A stretch of DNA of 64,000 bases from Stomorhina lunata (GCA_933228675.1 OW121744.1:95193264-95257263), one strand, 5' to 3'. Positions 47,776 to 58,772 are shown, numbered from the stretch's first letter. Numbers and translations: made by a program. The notes: generated by a model from the sequence alone, not told the origin.

Positions 47776-48915
47776 CTGTCGAATAGAAAACTGTTCCCGT
47801 AGAACACTTTTCTATCGAAAATTGTTCCCGACGAACACTTTTCTATAGAAAATTGTTCCCGACGAACACTTTTCTATAGAAAATTGTTCCCGACGAACAC
47901 TTTTCTATAGAAAATTGTTCCCGACGAACACTTTTCTATAGAAAATTGTTCCCGACGAACACTTTTCTATAGAAAATTGTTCCCGACGAACACTTTTCTA
48001 TAGAAAATTGTTCCCGACGAACACTTTTCTATAGAAAATTGTTCCCGACGAACACTTTTCTATAGAAAATTGTTCCCGACGAACACTTTTCTATAGAAAA
48101 TTGTTCCCGACGAACACTTTTCTATACAAAATTGTTCCCGACGAACACTTTTCTATAGAAAATTGTTTCCGACGAACACTTTTCTATAGAAAATTGTTCC
48201 CGACGAACACTTTTCTATAGAAAATTGTTCCCGACGATCACTTTTCTATAGAAAATTGTTCCCGACGAACACTTTTCTATAGAAAATTGTTCCCAACGAA
48301 GAGTTTTCTATAGAAAATTGTTCCCAACGAACAGTTTTCTATAGAAAATTGTTCCCGACGAACACTTTTCTATAGAAAATTGTTCCCGACGAACACTTTT
48401 CTATAGAAAATTGTTCCCGACGAACACTTTTCTATAGAAAATAGTTCCCGACGAACACTTTTCTATAGAAAATTGTTCCTGACGAACACTTTTCTATAGA
48501 AAATTGTTCCCGACGAACAATTTTCTATAGAAAGTTGTTCCTGACGAACACTTTTCTATAGAAAGTTGTTCCTGACGAACACTTTTCGATAGAAAATTGT
48601 TCCTGACGAACACTTTTCTATAGAAAATTGTTCCCAACGAACAGTTTTCTATAGAAAATTGTTCCCAACGAACAGTTTTCTATAGAAAATTGTTCCCAAC
48701 GAACAGTTTTCTATAGAAAATTGTTCCCGACGAACACTTTTCTATAGAAAATTGTTCCCGACGAACACTTTTCTATAGAAAATTGTTCCCGACGAACACT
48801 TTTCTATAGAAAATTGTTCCCGACGAACACTTTTCTATAGAAAATTGTTCCTGACGAACACTTTTCTATAAAAAATTGTTCCTGACGAACACTTTTCTAT
48901 AAAAAATTGTTCCTG
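47776..48915 (+). repeat. Satellite F, homogeneous CpG-bearing 31-bp block
   Basis: About 36 units of TTGTTCCCGACGAACACTTT then TCTATAGAAAA, almost identical. GTTC-CCGAC-GAAC is itself an interrupted palindrome carrying two CpGs. Sub-variants with CCCAACGAACAG cluster at about 48290-48345 and 48625-48715, showing block spreading of variants. Confidence 0.98.
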
Positions 48916-49640
48916 TCAAACACTTTTCTATAGAAAACTGTTCCTGTCAAACACTTTTCTATAGAAAACTGTTCCTGTCAAACACTTTTCTATAGAAAAC
49001 TGTTCCTGTCAAACACTTTTCTATAGAAAACTGTTCCTGTCGACCACTTTTCTATAGAAAACTCTTCCTATCTAACACTTTTCTATAGAAAACTTTTCCT
49101 GTCTTACACTTTTCTATAGAAAACTGTTAGTGTCGACGACTTTTCTATAAAAAGCTGTTCCTGTCGACCACTTTTCTATAGAAAACTGTTCCTATCGAAC
49201 ACTTTTCTATAGAAAGGTGTTCTTGTCTAACACTTTTCTATAGAAAACTGTTCCTCTCTAACACTTTTCTATAGAAAACTGTTCCTCTCTAACACTTTTC
49301 TATAACTGTTCCTGTCTAACACTTTTCTATAGAAAACTATTAGTGTCAAACACTTTTCTATAGAAAACTGTTCCTGTCAAACACTTTTCTATAGAAAACT
49401 GTTCCTGTCTAACACTTTTCTATAGAAAACTGTTCCTGTCTTACACTTTTCTATAGAAAACTGTTAGTGTCGACGACTTTTCTGTAGAAAGCTGTTCCTG
49501 TCGACCACTTTTCTATAGAAAACTGTTCCTATCTAACACTTTTCTATAGAAAAGTGTTCTTGTCTAACACTTTTCTATAGAAAACTGTTGCTCTCTAACA
49601 CTTTTCTATAGACAACTGTTTATTTTCTATATAAAACTGT
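48916..49640 (+). repeat. Satellite F, CCTGTC variant block
   Basis: Same 31-bp frame, but GACGAAC is replaced by GTCAAAC, GTCGACC or GTCTAAC. A run with GTTAGTGTCGACGACTTTTC then GCTGTTCCTGTCGACC at about 49126-49175 recurs at about 49460-49510, a duplication of roughly 0.33 kb. Confidence 0.92.
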
Positions 49641-50160
49641 TATAAATGTTATAATGAAACCATTTTCTAAGAAAAACTGTTATAATCGAAAAATTTGCTT
49701 TGGAAAACTGTTATGATCGAGTTATTTTATTTAGAAAACTGCTATTATTGAATAATTTTCTATAGGAAACTGTTAAAATTATATATTATATATTTTTAAT
49801 GAAAAATATTATAATGGAACAGTTTTCTTTAGAAAACTATTATTAAGTGTTATAATAAAACCATTTTCTAAAGGAAACTGTTATGTTCGAAACATTCTTT
49901 GTAGATAACTGTTAAAAGTGTTATAATTAAACCATTTTCTAAAGAAAACTATTGTAATCGAAAAATTTTCTTTGAAAAACTTTTATATTCGAGCTATTTT
50001 CGTTAGAAAACTGTTATAATCGAACAACTTTCTTTAGAATACTGTTAGAAACGAATAATTTTCAAAAGAAAACGGTTATAATAGAACAGTTTTCTGTAGA
50101 AGACTGTTAAAATGGATAAATTTTTTTAGCCAAAAAATTTTCAGTAGAAAACTGATTTCT
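49641..50160 (+). repeat. Satellite F, decayed right edge
   Basis: Units with AAACTGTTATAATCGAA and ATTTTCTTTAGAAAACTG, strongly diverged. This mirrors the left edge and points to a homogenised centre with ageing flanks. Confidence 0.85.
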
Positions 50161-50164
50161 TTTT

Positions 50165-51500
50165 TGAATTTTTTTGACTTTGCGTGTGACAGGTTAAAAA
50201 TACCTCCTGTAGCCTGCTCCTTACAAATTCCTTTATTTATATTTATAAACAGATTTTCCCACAGTTAATGATAGTTACAAAAATTTTACAAAGTTCTTCT
50301 ACGCAAGTTTGCTATAAAAAAAACTAAATGAAAAAATATTTTTTTCTACTCAAAAAAAAAAAAATTATATTAAGTTTTCTTTTATGTGGTCCTTTTTCTT
50401 TACAAATGTGACAAATATAAAATTAAGAAAATTTTTAATTAAAAACTATTCCTACAGCAAATTCAGGCAATAGCAAGTGGTTTTAGTATAAGAACATGCA
50501 AATATATATTTTTAATGAGTAGCAAATGTTTCAGTTTAATTTAAATAAAATAATTTAAATATTCTTATTTTTTTAATGAAAGTAGAAAAGTTTTATTTAA
50601 ATATTTTTTTTGTTTAAACAATTTGAAAATGTTGCATGGTTAACGTAATTTTCATGTATTTTTGGTTTATTTTAATTATAACTTAAGGCTTTAAGTAACA
50701 AGTCCTTCTCTGGTACACATACATACACTTTACATCTACAAATGACATTATTAAGCCTTGGAAACAAATACATTTAAATGCAATTTTCCTTGTAAAAACT
50801 AATTGTTGCCCCACAAAAACAACAAAAAAGACAAAGAATAGAAATAAAAAACTTTTTGTAACTAAAAAAATAAAACTTTTGGTCTTCATTTATAGTTTTT
50901 TGTTTCTCAAAAAAAATAATTTTCCTATTTCTTACATCACACACATACATACACATACATGCCACATAAATACAATCAGTTGTAAGTTTATTTACCCCAA
51001 AATCCACATGTGTTTAATAGTTGAAATTACTAAACTTACATCTATTTATACATAAGTATATTCTCATAACATGTTGCATGTTGTGTACTTTTGTGGCAAA
51101 CTTCTCCATGTCACATATTTGGCATTAAGCAATGAAAATTGTTGAGGAAAAGAAAACAAAAAAAAAAAACAACCTGACAAAACTTTATTAATAAAAGTTT
51201 TTTTTCTATAATTAAAGTAGGAAGCAGAGCAAGAAAATGAAATAAGAACATTAAACCTCTGGCTTAAATATGTTAAGAATTGGTATTAAAACTATATTTG
51301 ACAAGAAAATTAGTCGAGACATTGGGTTGGTTTAAAACTTGGCTAAAAATAATATAAAAACAAGAAATGGAAAAATAATTAAAATAAAAAGTTTAAAAGT
51401 GGCATTAAAGCGTATTAGAGGAATATATTGCATTTTTAATATACAAATTTTCGACTAAAGAGAAGAATTGACTTAAGAAAAATTTTCTATTAAAGGGAAC
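50165..51500. other. AT-rich spacer, no gene seen
   Basis: CATACA words near 50715-50960 and generic AT-rich DNA. Overlapping minus frames of 68-77 codons (50683-51007) lack recognisable content. Confidence 0.6.
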
Positions 51501-51504
51501 ATTG

Positions 51505-51622
51505 TAATACCTTTCACCGCCATATGTGGAAAGGGTATATTTGGTTTGTGCTGATGTTTGTAACGCAAAGAAATATTGGTCTGAGACCCACCTTTTAGTA
51601 TACCGATCGACTCAGAATCACT
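51505..51622 (-). mobile_element. ACAAGTAAG-family 3' fragment, reversed
   Basis: On the minus strand: GATTCTGAGTCGATCGGTAT, ACTAAAAGGTGGGTCT, AATATTTCTTTGCGTTAC, AAACATCAGCACAAACC, then the terminal hairpin ACCCTTTCCACAT-ATGGCGGTGAAAGGT. It is cut by satellite G at 51625. Confidence 0.85.
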
Positions 51623-51624
51623 AA

Positions 51625-54600
51625 AGAAAATTTTTCAATCAAAATTTTTTTCGATAAAAAATTTTTCTATAGAAAATTTTTCGATAAAAAATTTTTCTTT
51701 AAAAAATTTTTTGTTCAGAAAAGTTTTTTAAAGACAATTTTCGATAAAATATTTTTCTATAGAAAACTTTTCAATAAAAACAATTTTCTATAGAAAATTT
51801 TTTTATTTAAAAATTCAAAAAAAATAATTCTTACAAAAATCTTCGATAAAAAAATTTTCGATAGAAAAATTTTTCTATAGAAAAATTTTCGATAAAAAAA
51901 TTTTTCTATAGAAAAATGTTCGATAAAAAAATTTTTCTGTGGAAAAATTTTCGATAAAAAAAATTTTTCTGTAGAAAAATTTTCGATAAAAAAATTTTTC
52001 TGTAGAAAAATTTTCGATAGAAAAATTTTTCGATAAAAAAATTTTTCTATAGGAAAATTTTCGATAAAAAATTTTTTCTATAGAAAAATTTTCGATAAAA
52101 AAACTTTTCTATAGAAAAATTTTCGATAAAAAAATTTTTCTATAGAAAAATTTTCGATAAAAAAATTTTTCTATAGAAAAATTTTCGATAAAAAAATTTT
52201 TCTATAGAAAAATTTTCGATAAAAAAATGTTTCTATAGAAAAATTTTCGATAAAAAAATTTTTCTATAGAAAAATTTTCGAAAAAAAATTTTTCTATAGA
52301 AAAATTTTCGATAAAAAAATTTTTCTATAGAAAAATTTTCGATAAAAAAATTTTTCTATAGAAAAATTTTCGATAAAAAAAATTTTCTATAGAAAAATTT
52401 TCGATAAAAAAAACTTTTCTATAGAAAAATTTTCGATAAAAAAATTTTTCTGTAGAAAAATGTTCGATAAAAAATTTTTCTGTAGAAAAATTTTCGATAA
52501 AAAAATTTTTCTGTAGAAAAATTTTCGATAAAAAAATTTTTCTGTAGAAAAATTTTCGATAGAAAAATTTTTCGATAAAAAAATTTTTCTGTTGGAAAAT
52601 TTTCGATAAAAAAATTTTTCTATAGAAAAATTTTCGATAAAAAAATTTTTCGATAGAAAAATTTTCAATAAAAAAATTTTTCTATAGAAAAATTTTCGAT
52701 AAAAAAATTTTTCTATAGAACAATTTTCGATAAAAAAAATTTTCTATAGAACAACTTTCGATAAAAAAATTTTTCTATAGAACAATTTTCGATAAAAAAA
52801 TTTTTCTATAGAAAAATTTTAGATAAAAAAATTTTTCTATAGAAAAATTTTCGATAAAAAAATTTTTCTATAGAAAAATTGTCGATAAAAAAATTTTTGT
52901 ATAGAAAAATTTTCGATTAAAAAATTTTTGTATGAAAAAATTTTCGATAAAAAAATTTTTGTATGAAAAAATTTTCGATAAAAAAATTTTTGTATAAAAA
53001 AATTTTCGATAAAAAAAATTTGGTATAGAAAAATTTTCGATAAAAAAATTTTTCTATAGAAAAATTTTTGATAAAAAAATTTTTCTATAGAAAAATTTTC
53101 AATAAAAAACTTCTTCTATAGAGAAATTTTCGATAAAAAAATTTTTCTATACAAAAATTTTCGATAAAAAAATTTTTCTATACAAAAATTTTCGATAAAA
53201 AAATTTTTCTATAGAAAAATTGTCGATAAAAAAATTTTGTATGAAAAAATTTTCGATAAAAAAATTTTTCTATAGAAAAATTTTCGATAAAAAAATTTTC
53301 TATAGAAAAATTTTTCTATAGAAAAATTTTCGATAAAAAAAATTTTCTATAGAAAAATTGTCGATAAAAAAATTTTCTATAGAAAAATTTTCGATAAAAA
53401 AATTTTTCTATAGAAAAATTGTCGATAAAAAAATTTTTGTATAGAAAAATTTTCGATAAAAAAATTTTTGTATGAAAAAATTTTCGATAAAAAAATTTTT
53501 GTATAAAAAAATTTTCGATAAAAAAATTTTCGATAAAAAAATTTTTCTGTAGAAAAATTTTCAATAAAAAAATTTTTCTATAGAAAAATTTACGATCAAA
53601 AAATTTTTCTATAGAAAAATTTTCGATAAAAAAACTTTTCTATACAAAAATATTCGATAAAAAAATTTTTCTATAGAAAAATTTTCGATAAAAAAATTTT
53701 TATATACAAAAATTTTCAATAAAAAACTTCTTCTATAGAAAAATTTTCGATAAAAAAAATTTTTCTATAGAAAAATTTTCGATGAAAAAATTTTTCTATA
53801 GAAAAATTTTCGATAAAAAAATTTTTCTATAGAAAAATTGTCGATAAAAAAATTTTTGTATAGAAAAATTTTCGATAAAAAAATTTTTGTATGAAAAAAT
53901 TTTCGATAAAAAAATTTTTGTATAAAAAAATTTTCGATAAAAAAAATTTGGTATAGAAAAATTATCGATACAAAAATTTTTCTATAGAAAAATTTTCGAT
54001 AAAAAAACTTTTCTATAGAAAAATTTTCGATAAAAAAATTTTTCTATAGAAAAATTTTCGATAAAAAAAATTTTCTATAGAAACATTTTCGATAAAAATA
54101 TTTTTCTATAGAAAAACTTTCGATAAAAAAATTTTTCTATAGAAAAATTTTCGATAAAAAAATTTTTCTATAGAAAAATTTTTGATAAAAAATTTTTCTA
54201 TAGAAAAATTTTCGATAAAAAAATGTTTCTATAGAAAAATTTTCGATAAAAAAATTTTTCTATAGAAAAATTTTCGATAAAAAAATTTTTCTATAGAAAA
54301 ATTTTCGATAAAAAAATTTTTCTATAAAAACATTTTTCTATAGAAAAATTTTCGATAAAAAAATTTTTCTATAGAAAAATTTTCGATAAAAAAATTTTTC
54401 CATAGAAAAATTTTCGATAAAAAAATTTTTCTATAGAAAAATTTTCGATAAAAAAATTTTTCTATAGAAAAATTTTCGATAAAAAAATTTTTCTATAGAA
54501 AAATTTTCGATAAAAAAATTTTTCTATAGAAAAATTTTCGATAAAAAAATTTTTCTATAGAAAAATTTTCGATAAAAAAATTTTTCTATAGAAAAATTTT

Positions 54601-55155
54601 CGATAAAAAAATTTTTCTATAGAAAAATTTTCGATAAAAAAATTTTGCTATAGAAAAATTTTCGATAAAAAAATTTTTCTATAGAAAAATTTTCGATAAA
54701 AATATGTTTCTATATAAATATTTTCTATAAAAATATGTTTCTGTAGAAAAATTTTCGATAAAAAATTTTTTTATATAAAAAAAAACTTTTTCATCTAAAA
54801 ATTTCCAATTGAAGAATTTGTTATTAAACAATTTCTATAAAAAACTTCTACAGAAAATTTTGTTACTAAAATTTTTCTATAGACAGTTTTCGATAAACAA
54901 ATTTTTTTTTCATAAAAATATTTTTCTATAAAAAGTTTTCGATAAAAGTATTTTTCTATAGAAAAATTTGCTATAAAAATATTTTTCTACAGAAATTTAT
55001 TTAAAATTTTATATACAAAAATATTTATATCGAAAAATCTCTTAAAAAAACCTTTTTTATTTAGAAATTTTTAAAAGAAACTTTTTCTATCTAAAAATTT
55101 CCAATTGAAGAATTTGTTATCAAAAACTTTCTATAGAAATAAACTTTAACAGAAA
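51625..55155 (+). repeat. Satellite G, 31-bp tandem array
   Basis: Period 31 (CGAT at 54446, then 54477): TTTTCGATAAAAAAATTTTT then CTATAGAAAAA. Most uniform at 54420-54690. Variants (GTATGAAAAAATTTTC; CTGTAG) cluster in blocks that recur, for example at 52900-53020 and 53850-53960. The last 400 bp decay into longer units. The hammerhead element follows directly. Confidence 0.97.
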
Positions 55156-55162
55156 TTTTACA

Positions 55163-55502
55163 GTGAAGGTAGATGAAAACTGAAAAATGTTTGTTTTTGT
55201 TCAGTCGATAATCTACGCTTTTACTTTTGGTTTATGAACATAATTCTTAATAGTTATGTTTGTAAATTTAGTAATAATGCGAGGTTTTCGATCTGTCTAA
55301 ATTGGGGATAATCCTCCTGAAGAGATGGCTTAACCAACCATCGAAACGCGTCGAGGAATTTGGTTTCTCCGCAAACATTTTTTGGCTTTTTATCAATAAA
55401 TTGATCTGTTACATTAATAAATAAATGTAACAGGTTTGGGATCAAATGCAAATACACTTCTTTTTGAATAATATTTACATCCCGACTAATTTGTTATTTT
55501 TT
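55163..55502 (+). mobile_element. Hammerhead-bearing element, single-arm copy
   Basis: Bases 55163-55468 match 431-736 with no difference I can find (constant offset 54732). The next bases, through 55502, are the sequence found inverted at 331-380. The order is: 5' part with ACTGAAAAATGTTTG, the ribozyme, TTTATCAATAAATTGATCTG, GGGATCAAATGCAAAT, and CATCCCGACTAATTTG. It starts abruptly at the edge of satellite G and is 75 bp from the related foldback at 55579. No protein is encoded. Confidence 0.88.
55304..55370 (+). ncRNA. Hammerhead self-cleaving ribozyme, type I (55-kb copy)
   Basis: Same sequence as 572-638. CTGAAGA is at 55317-55323, stem II GATGG at 55324-55328 with CCATC at 55338-55342, GAA at 55343-55345, mini stem III at 55346-55351, and cleavage is predicted after C55352. 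Stem I is TCCTC with GAGGA, plus the outer GGGGA/TCTCC helix. This is the only intact copy not facing an inverted partner, so it is the one most likely to fold as a ribozyme if transcribed. Confidence 0.87.
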
Positions 55503-55578
55503 GAAGAAATTTTTTTTAGCAAAAAGTTTGTTATTGAAAAATTTTCTATATAAAAAAATTTAAACAAAAATAAAAGTT

Positions 55579-56056
55579 ATTCGCACTTGATCCCAGTATT
55601 TTACAATTATTTATTAATATAATAGACAATTTATTGATAAAACCCGAAAAGTGTTTGAGGGGACTACCAATTCCTCGACGCTTTTGTATGGTTGGTTAGG
55701 CCATCATCTTCAGGAGGAGTATCCTTCTACTTTTAGACAGATCAAAAACCTCTCCTTATTACCTGTTTTACTAACAAAATTATTACGAATTATATTTGTA
55801 AATCAAAGGTAAAGAAAAGCTCATATTATCGAAAGTAAACACAGACATTTTTCAGTTTCATCTTCTTCATTTCACAGGTAGTAATGCAAAGTTTTCGTTC
55901 TGTCTAAAAGTTAGGGTACTCCTCCTGAAGATAATAGCCTTAGCAACCATCAACCATCGAGGAATTAGTTGTCCCCAGAAACAATTTTTGGTTTTTATCA
56001 ATAAATTGTCTATTACATTAATAAATAAATGTAATAGACTGGGATCAAGTGCAAAT
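55579..56056. mobile_element. Complete foldback element related to the hammerhead element
   Basis: The ends are inverted: ATTCGCACTTGATCCC (55579-55594) and GGGATCAAGTGCAAAT (56041-56056). Inside, the left half is the unit on the minus strand and the right half the unit on the plus strand, meeting near 55870-55880. Both ribozymes are broken. The minus copy (about 55671-55720) keeps CTGAAGA, stem I and GCGTC but has G12 changed and a poor stem II. The plus copy (55921-55962) keeps CTGAAGA but has lost the GAAACGCGTC segment. It is clearly older than the 55163 copy and shows the family's true termini. Confidence 0.85.
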
Positions 56057-56059
56057 AAT

Positions 56060-58000
56060 TTTTCTATTTAAAATTATTTATCACAAATTTTCTTTAGAAA
56101 AATTTGATATCAGACAATAAAAGATTTTGTTATCTTAATATTTTCTATAAAAAATATTTTATATCTTAATGAGAAAAAATTTCTATAGAAAAATACTCTA
56201 ATTATGGGATTTTTTTTTTCTATAGAAAATTTTTTCTAATAATGAAATACATTTTCTACAGAAAATAATAAAATATACTTTTTAGGTCTTTGGCATAAAA
56301 GAAAAGCATTGCATACTTTTGGGATGTATTTAAAATTAAATGCTTATAAATTAGCATTGAAGTGTACAATGTATTTTAATAAAAAACGTTATAAAAAATT
56401 TAAAATAATGAAAGCCCAGTCATTGGAAACAAGCGAGCGTAGCATATGGCGTACGTCTGGAAAATTGAACACAAAAAACTGACTGACACCTTTTCTATAA
56501 CTCCCAACGAATACAAATGAATTTTATGGAAAAACTGGATTGTTTATTTTATTAAAGTGTAATTAACTATGAACAAATCACTCAGATATTAAACCTGCAA
56601 TATTTTTTTTTAATATTATTCTTTTTTACAGAAAAAAAATAATAGAAATATGTTTACATTGTCTGTGATGCATAAAATTTTTCCCTACATCCCTTAAAAT
56701 ATGCAAATTATTTATGAAAAAAATTACACTTTGACTTATGCCTCGTTTAATTTAAAGTTAAATATTATTAAAGTTTAAAGACCGTAGGTTAATCAAAGAT
56801 TACAATTTCTTTCTAAGTTATGAAAAATGTTTAAAAAGAGAGGGGGCGTTTAAAATGATTGATGGTGGGAAACAAGTTAAACTTCATAATATGGAAAAAT
56901 TCTAGGTATAAGAAAATATTTTAAAGGTATGATTGTCGGCGAGTTAGAGCTTGCATTACCCTAGTTGCAATGTAATAAAACCTTATTTAGTTGATTTTAA
57001 CAAGATTATTTTTTTCAAAAAGGTTTCAATGAGGTGCTGGGTTTCTTCAGTTTTAAATTGTTCCATAGCATTTTGCATTGTGACCACTGATTATAGATGT
57101 CAAAGCTTTAAACTATACACCTTTCATGTCAAACTGACTAACAGGCAATTACAGACTTCATCAAGGCGCAACGAATGGTAGAGCTTGGCAAAAAATTAAA
57201 AAAAAAATGTATTTCTCCATATCTCTTTACCTTAAACATAGATAGATCTGCCATTTAACACCACGCATTTACAGCAAAATGACTGCAGCTACAAAGTACG
57301 AGTAGAGAAACTAAGTTTTTGTCTTGGTCTGTTTAACATCAAGCCTCTATTTAGTATGGCTGATTTCCACTTCAGTCAGTCTTAAAACACAGAAAACGAG
57401 CAAAAAATCTTAAAAAAAGTAGCTTGCCTTTTTTCTGTTTTAGTTTGATACCAAAATTGCAATAGGTGCTAATTACATATGGCTAAAATGTAAGGCAAAA
57501 TGTAATCGCAACTCACTTACTATAAAGGCATCAGGCTATTTTCTTCAGTATTTTTTTCATTTCTTTCTTAAGCGGCGGCAACAATCATCGTCCTCATCAC
57601 TTTTGCTCTGAAAAATAAGCTCAAGTTTAGTTGTTGAGGGTAAATTACGGAAATCAGTCTTGACTTGGCATATCAAAGTCAATTAACTCTTTAAAGGTAT
57701 TACATTCAGACACATGAAGTAACATACAAATTTACCTTGAAATTCAATGTTAGTAACATTTTCTCGCTATCATTTACAAGAGCGCCAGAAGTTAAAGAGA
57801 AGAATAATTGCATTTGAGTTTTGTTTTTGATTCAAATTAAGAGCTTCGCTTAGGAAATTTCAAATGTCAAACTTTAAATTTGGAAAACTGTAAAATTGAA
57901 CAAAAGATGCAATTAACAAATTGTCTTGAATTCCATTAAATGAAACTAAAGATTAATTGTAGGACACACAACGATTGTTTATAAAATGTAATCAATTTTT
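56060..58000. other. Spacer; one candidate terminal exon
   Basis: A short satellite-like patch lies at 56090-56280. The rest has less simple sequence. A 76-codon plus frame (56951-57181) is unrecognised. The only coding-like signal is the minus-strand stretch at 57557-57607. Confidence 0.5.
57557..57607 (-). CDS. Candidate last coding exon fragment (16 codons and stop)
   Basis: On the minus strand an acceptor-like CTTATTTTTCAG is followed at once by an open stretch reading SKSDEDDDCCRRLRKK and TGA. The acidic run followed by basic residues, and its GC-richer DNA, stand out in an AT-rich region. I found no upstream exon or clear polyadenylation signal, so this may be chance. Confidence 0.2.
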   Translation of the reverse strand, partial: SKSDEDDDCCRRLRKK

Positions 58001-58273
58001 TTTTCTCAATAAATTTCTTTTTCTTCTTCTGTTATCCTTGACTTCCAGTGAAGCATAGGGCCTCAATCATCCTTTTATATCGAACTCTATAGCGAGATGT
58101 TAGGCATACGACATTCCACGAATAGTTTGCTGCTTTCAACTCCGCATAAAGTAACCTTCTCCACATTCTAGCAGGTGCACCAAGACGACGGCCGCTTCCC
58201 TGTGAATTCCAACAAAGCGCTTGTCGATCAATGTCGGTATTTGGCTTTCGAAGTGTATAGTCCACCGCCATTT
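58000..58273 (-). pseudogene. LINE 3' end: C-terminal tail of reverse-transcriptase ORF
   Basis: Minus-strand open frame 58271-58032 reads TLRKPNTDIDRQALCWN then SQGSGRRLGAPARMWRR, a tail ending ALCFTGSQG and stop. This matches the conserved end of many non-LTR retrotransposon ORFs (GHTLRKP, RQAL.WNPQG, GRP..TWRR, ALC). GATAACAGAAGAAGAAAAAG follows the stop, a GAA-rich 3' tail. It is 5'-truncated near 58273, as usual for LINE insertions. The ATG at 58271 is not a true start; the fragment is the end of a much longer protein. Confidence 0.85.
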
Positions 58274-58283
58274 CCGTTGACTT

Positions 58284-58345
58284 CTATTCTTCTTCTATTA
58301 TCCATGGCTAACACTGGAGCATAGTTGCTCAAGAATTGGTTTCAT
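58284..58345 (-). pseudogene. Second LINE 3' end, severely truncated
   Basis: The minus strand reads QLCSSVSHG and stop, then GATAATAGAAGAAGAATAGA. This corresponds to the last residues and GAA-rich tail of the copy at 58000-58273. The first copy appears to have landed at or within the tail of this one. Confidence 0.65.
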
Positions 58346-58370
58346 TCATCATAATTCTCTTGCATAGATT

Positions 58371-58512
58371 ATGCAGCTCCAAAATCCTTGTGCCAGCTGC
58401 TGTAGCAGGGGGATTTGTAGCATGATTAACCCTTTGAGTAGTATATTCTGTAACGTTGTTTCTTTCCATGATTATAACATCGTAAGTGCTAAGTCGGTGG
58501 GTGATGGGTCCA
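58371..58512. repeat. Dispersed repeat, uninterrupted copy
   Basis: CAGCTCCAAAATCCTTGTGC through GATTAACCCTTTGAGTAGTA and TAACGTTGTTTCTTTCCATG to GTGCTAAGTCGGTGGGTGAT. The same sequence occurs at 59707-59776 plus 60574-60640, there split by a mariner-like element. Confidence 0.85.
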
Positions 58513-58547
58513 AAGGCACGATCCACTTTTGAATATCGAATAGGGTG

Positions 58548-58772
58548 TTCATTTTACTCGACTTTTAATTGTTGATTACTCAAATAACATGAAAATGGGG
58601 TTTTTGAATTACTCGGAAAATCGATTAATCGTCAAGTTAATCGAGTAAAATATTCGTTTTAAAATTACTCAAATACAATTTTTTCATAAAATTATGGTGT
58701 TTTATTAATAAAAAATTTAACAATTCACAATAAAAAAGCATAAAACAAAAATAAAAATTTTATTGTTAATAA
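58548..58772. mobile_element. hAT-like transposon terminus
   Basis: Starts TAGGGTGTTCATTTTACTCG and contains repeated ACTCG, CGATTAATCG and TTAATCGAGTAA words, a pattern typical of the sub-terminal region of hAT elements. It is interrupted at 58773 by dispersed-element copy D. The decayed coding stretch at 59400-59690 may be its other part. The superfamily assignment rests on motif style only. Confidence 0.4.

Noticed and set aside
47776..48915. CRISPR-like regular repeat array
   Set aside because: There are no variable spacers; every 31-bp unit is the same along its whole length, and the context is eukaryotic.
51625..53564. Minus-strand frames of 82-93 codons in satellite G
   Set aside because: Repeat artefacts, with units of the 31-bp satellite read in shifting phase.
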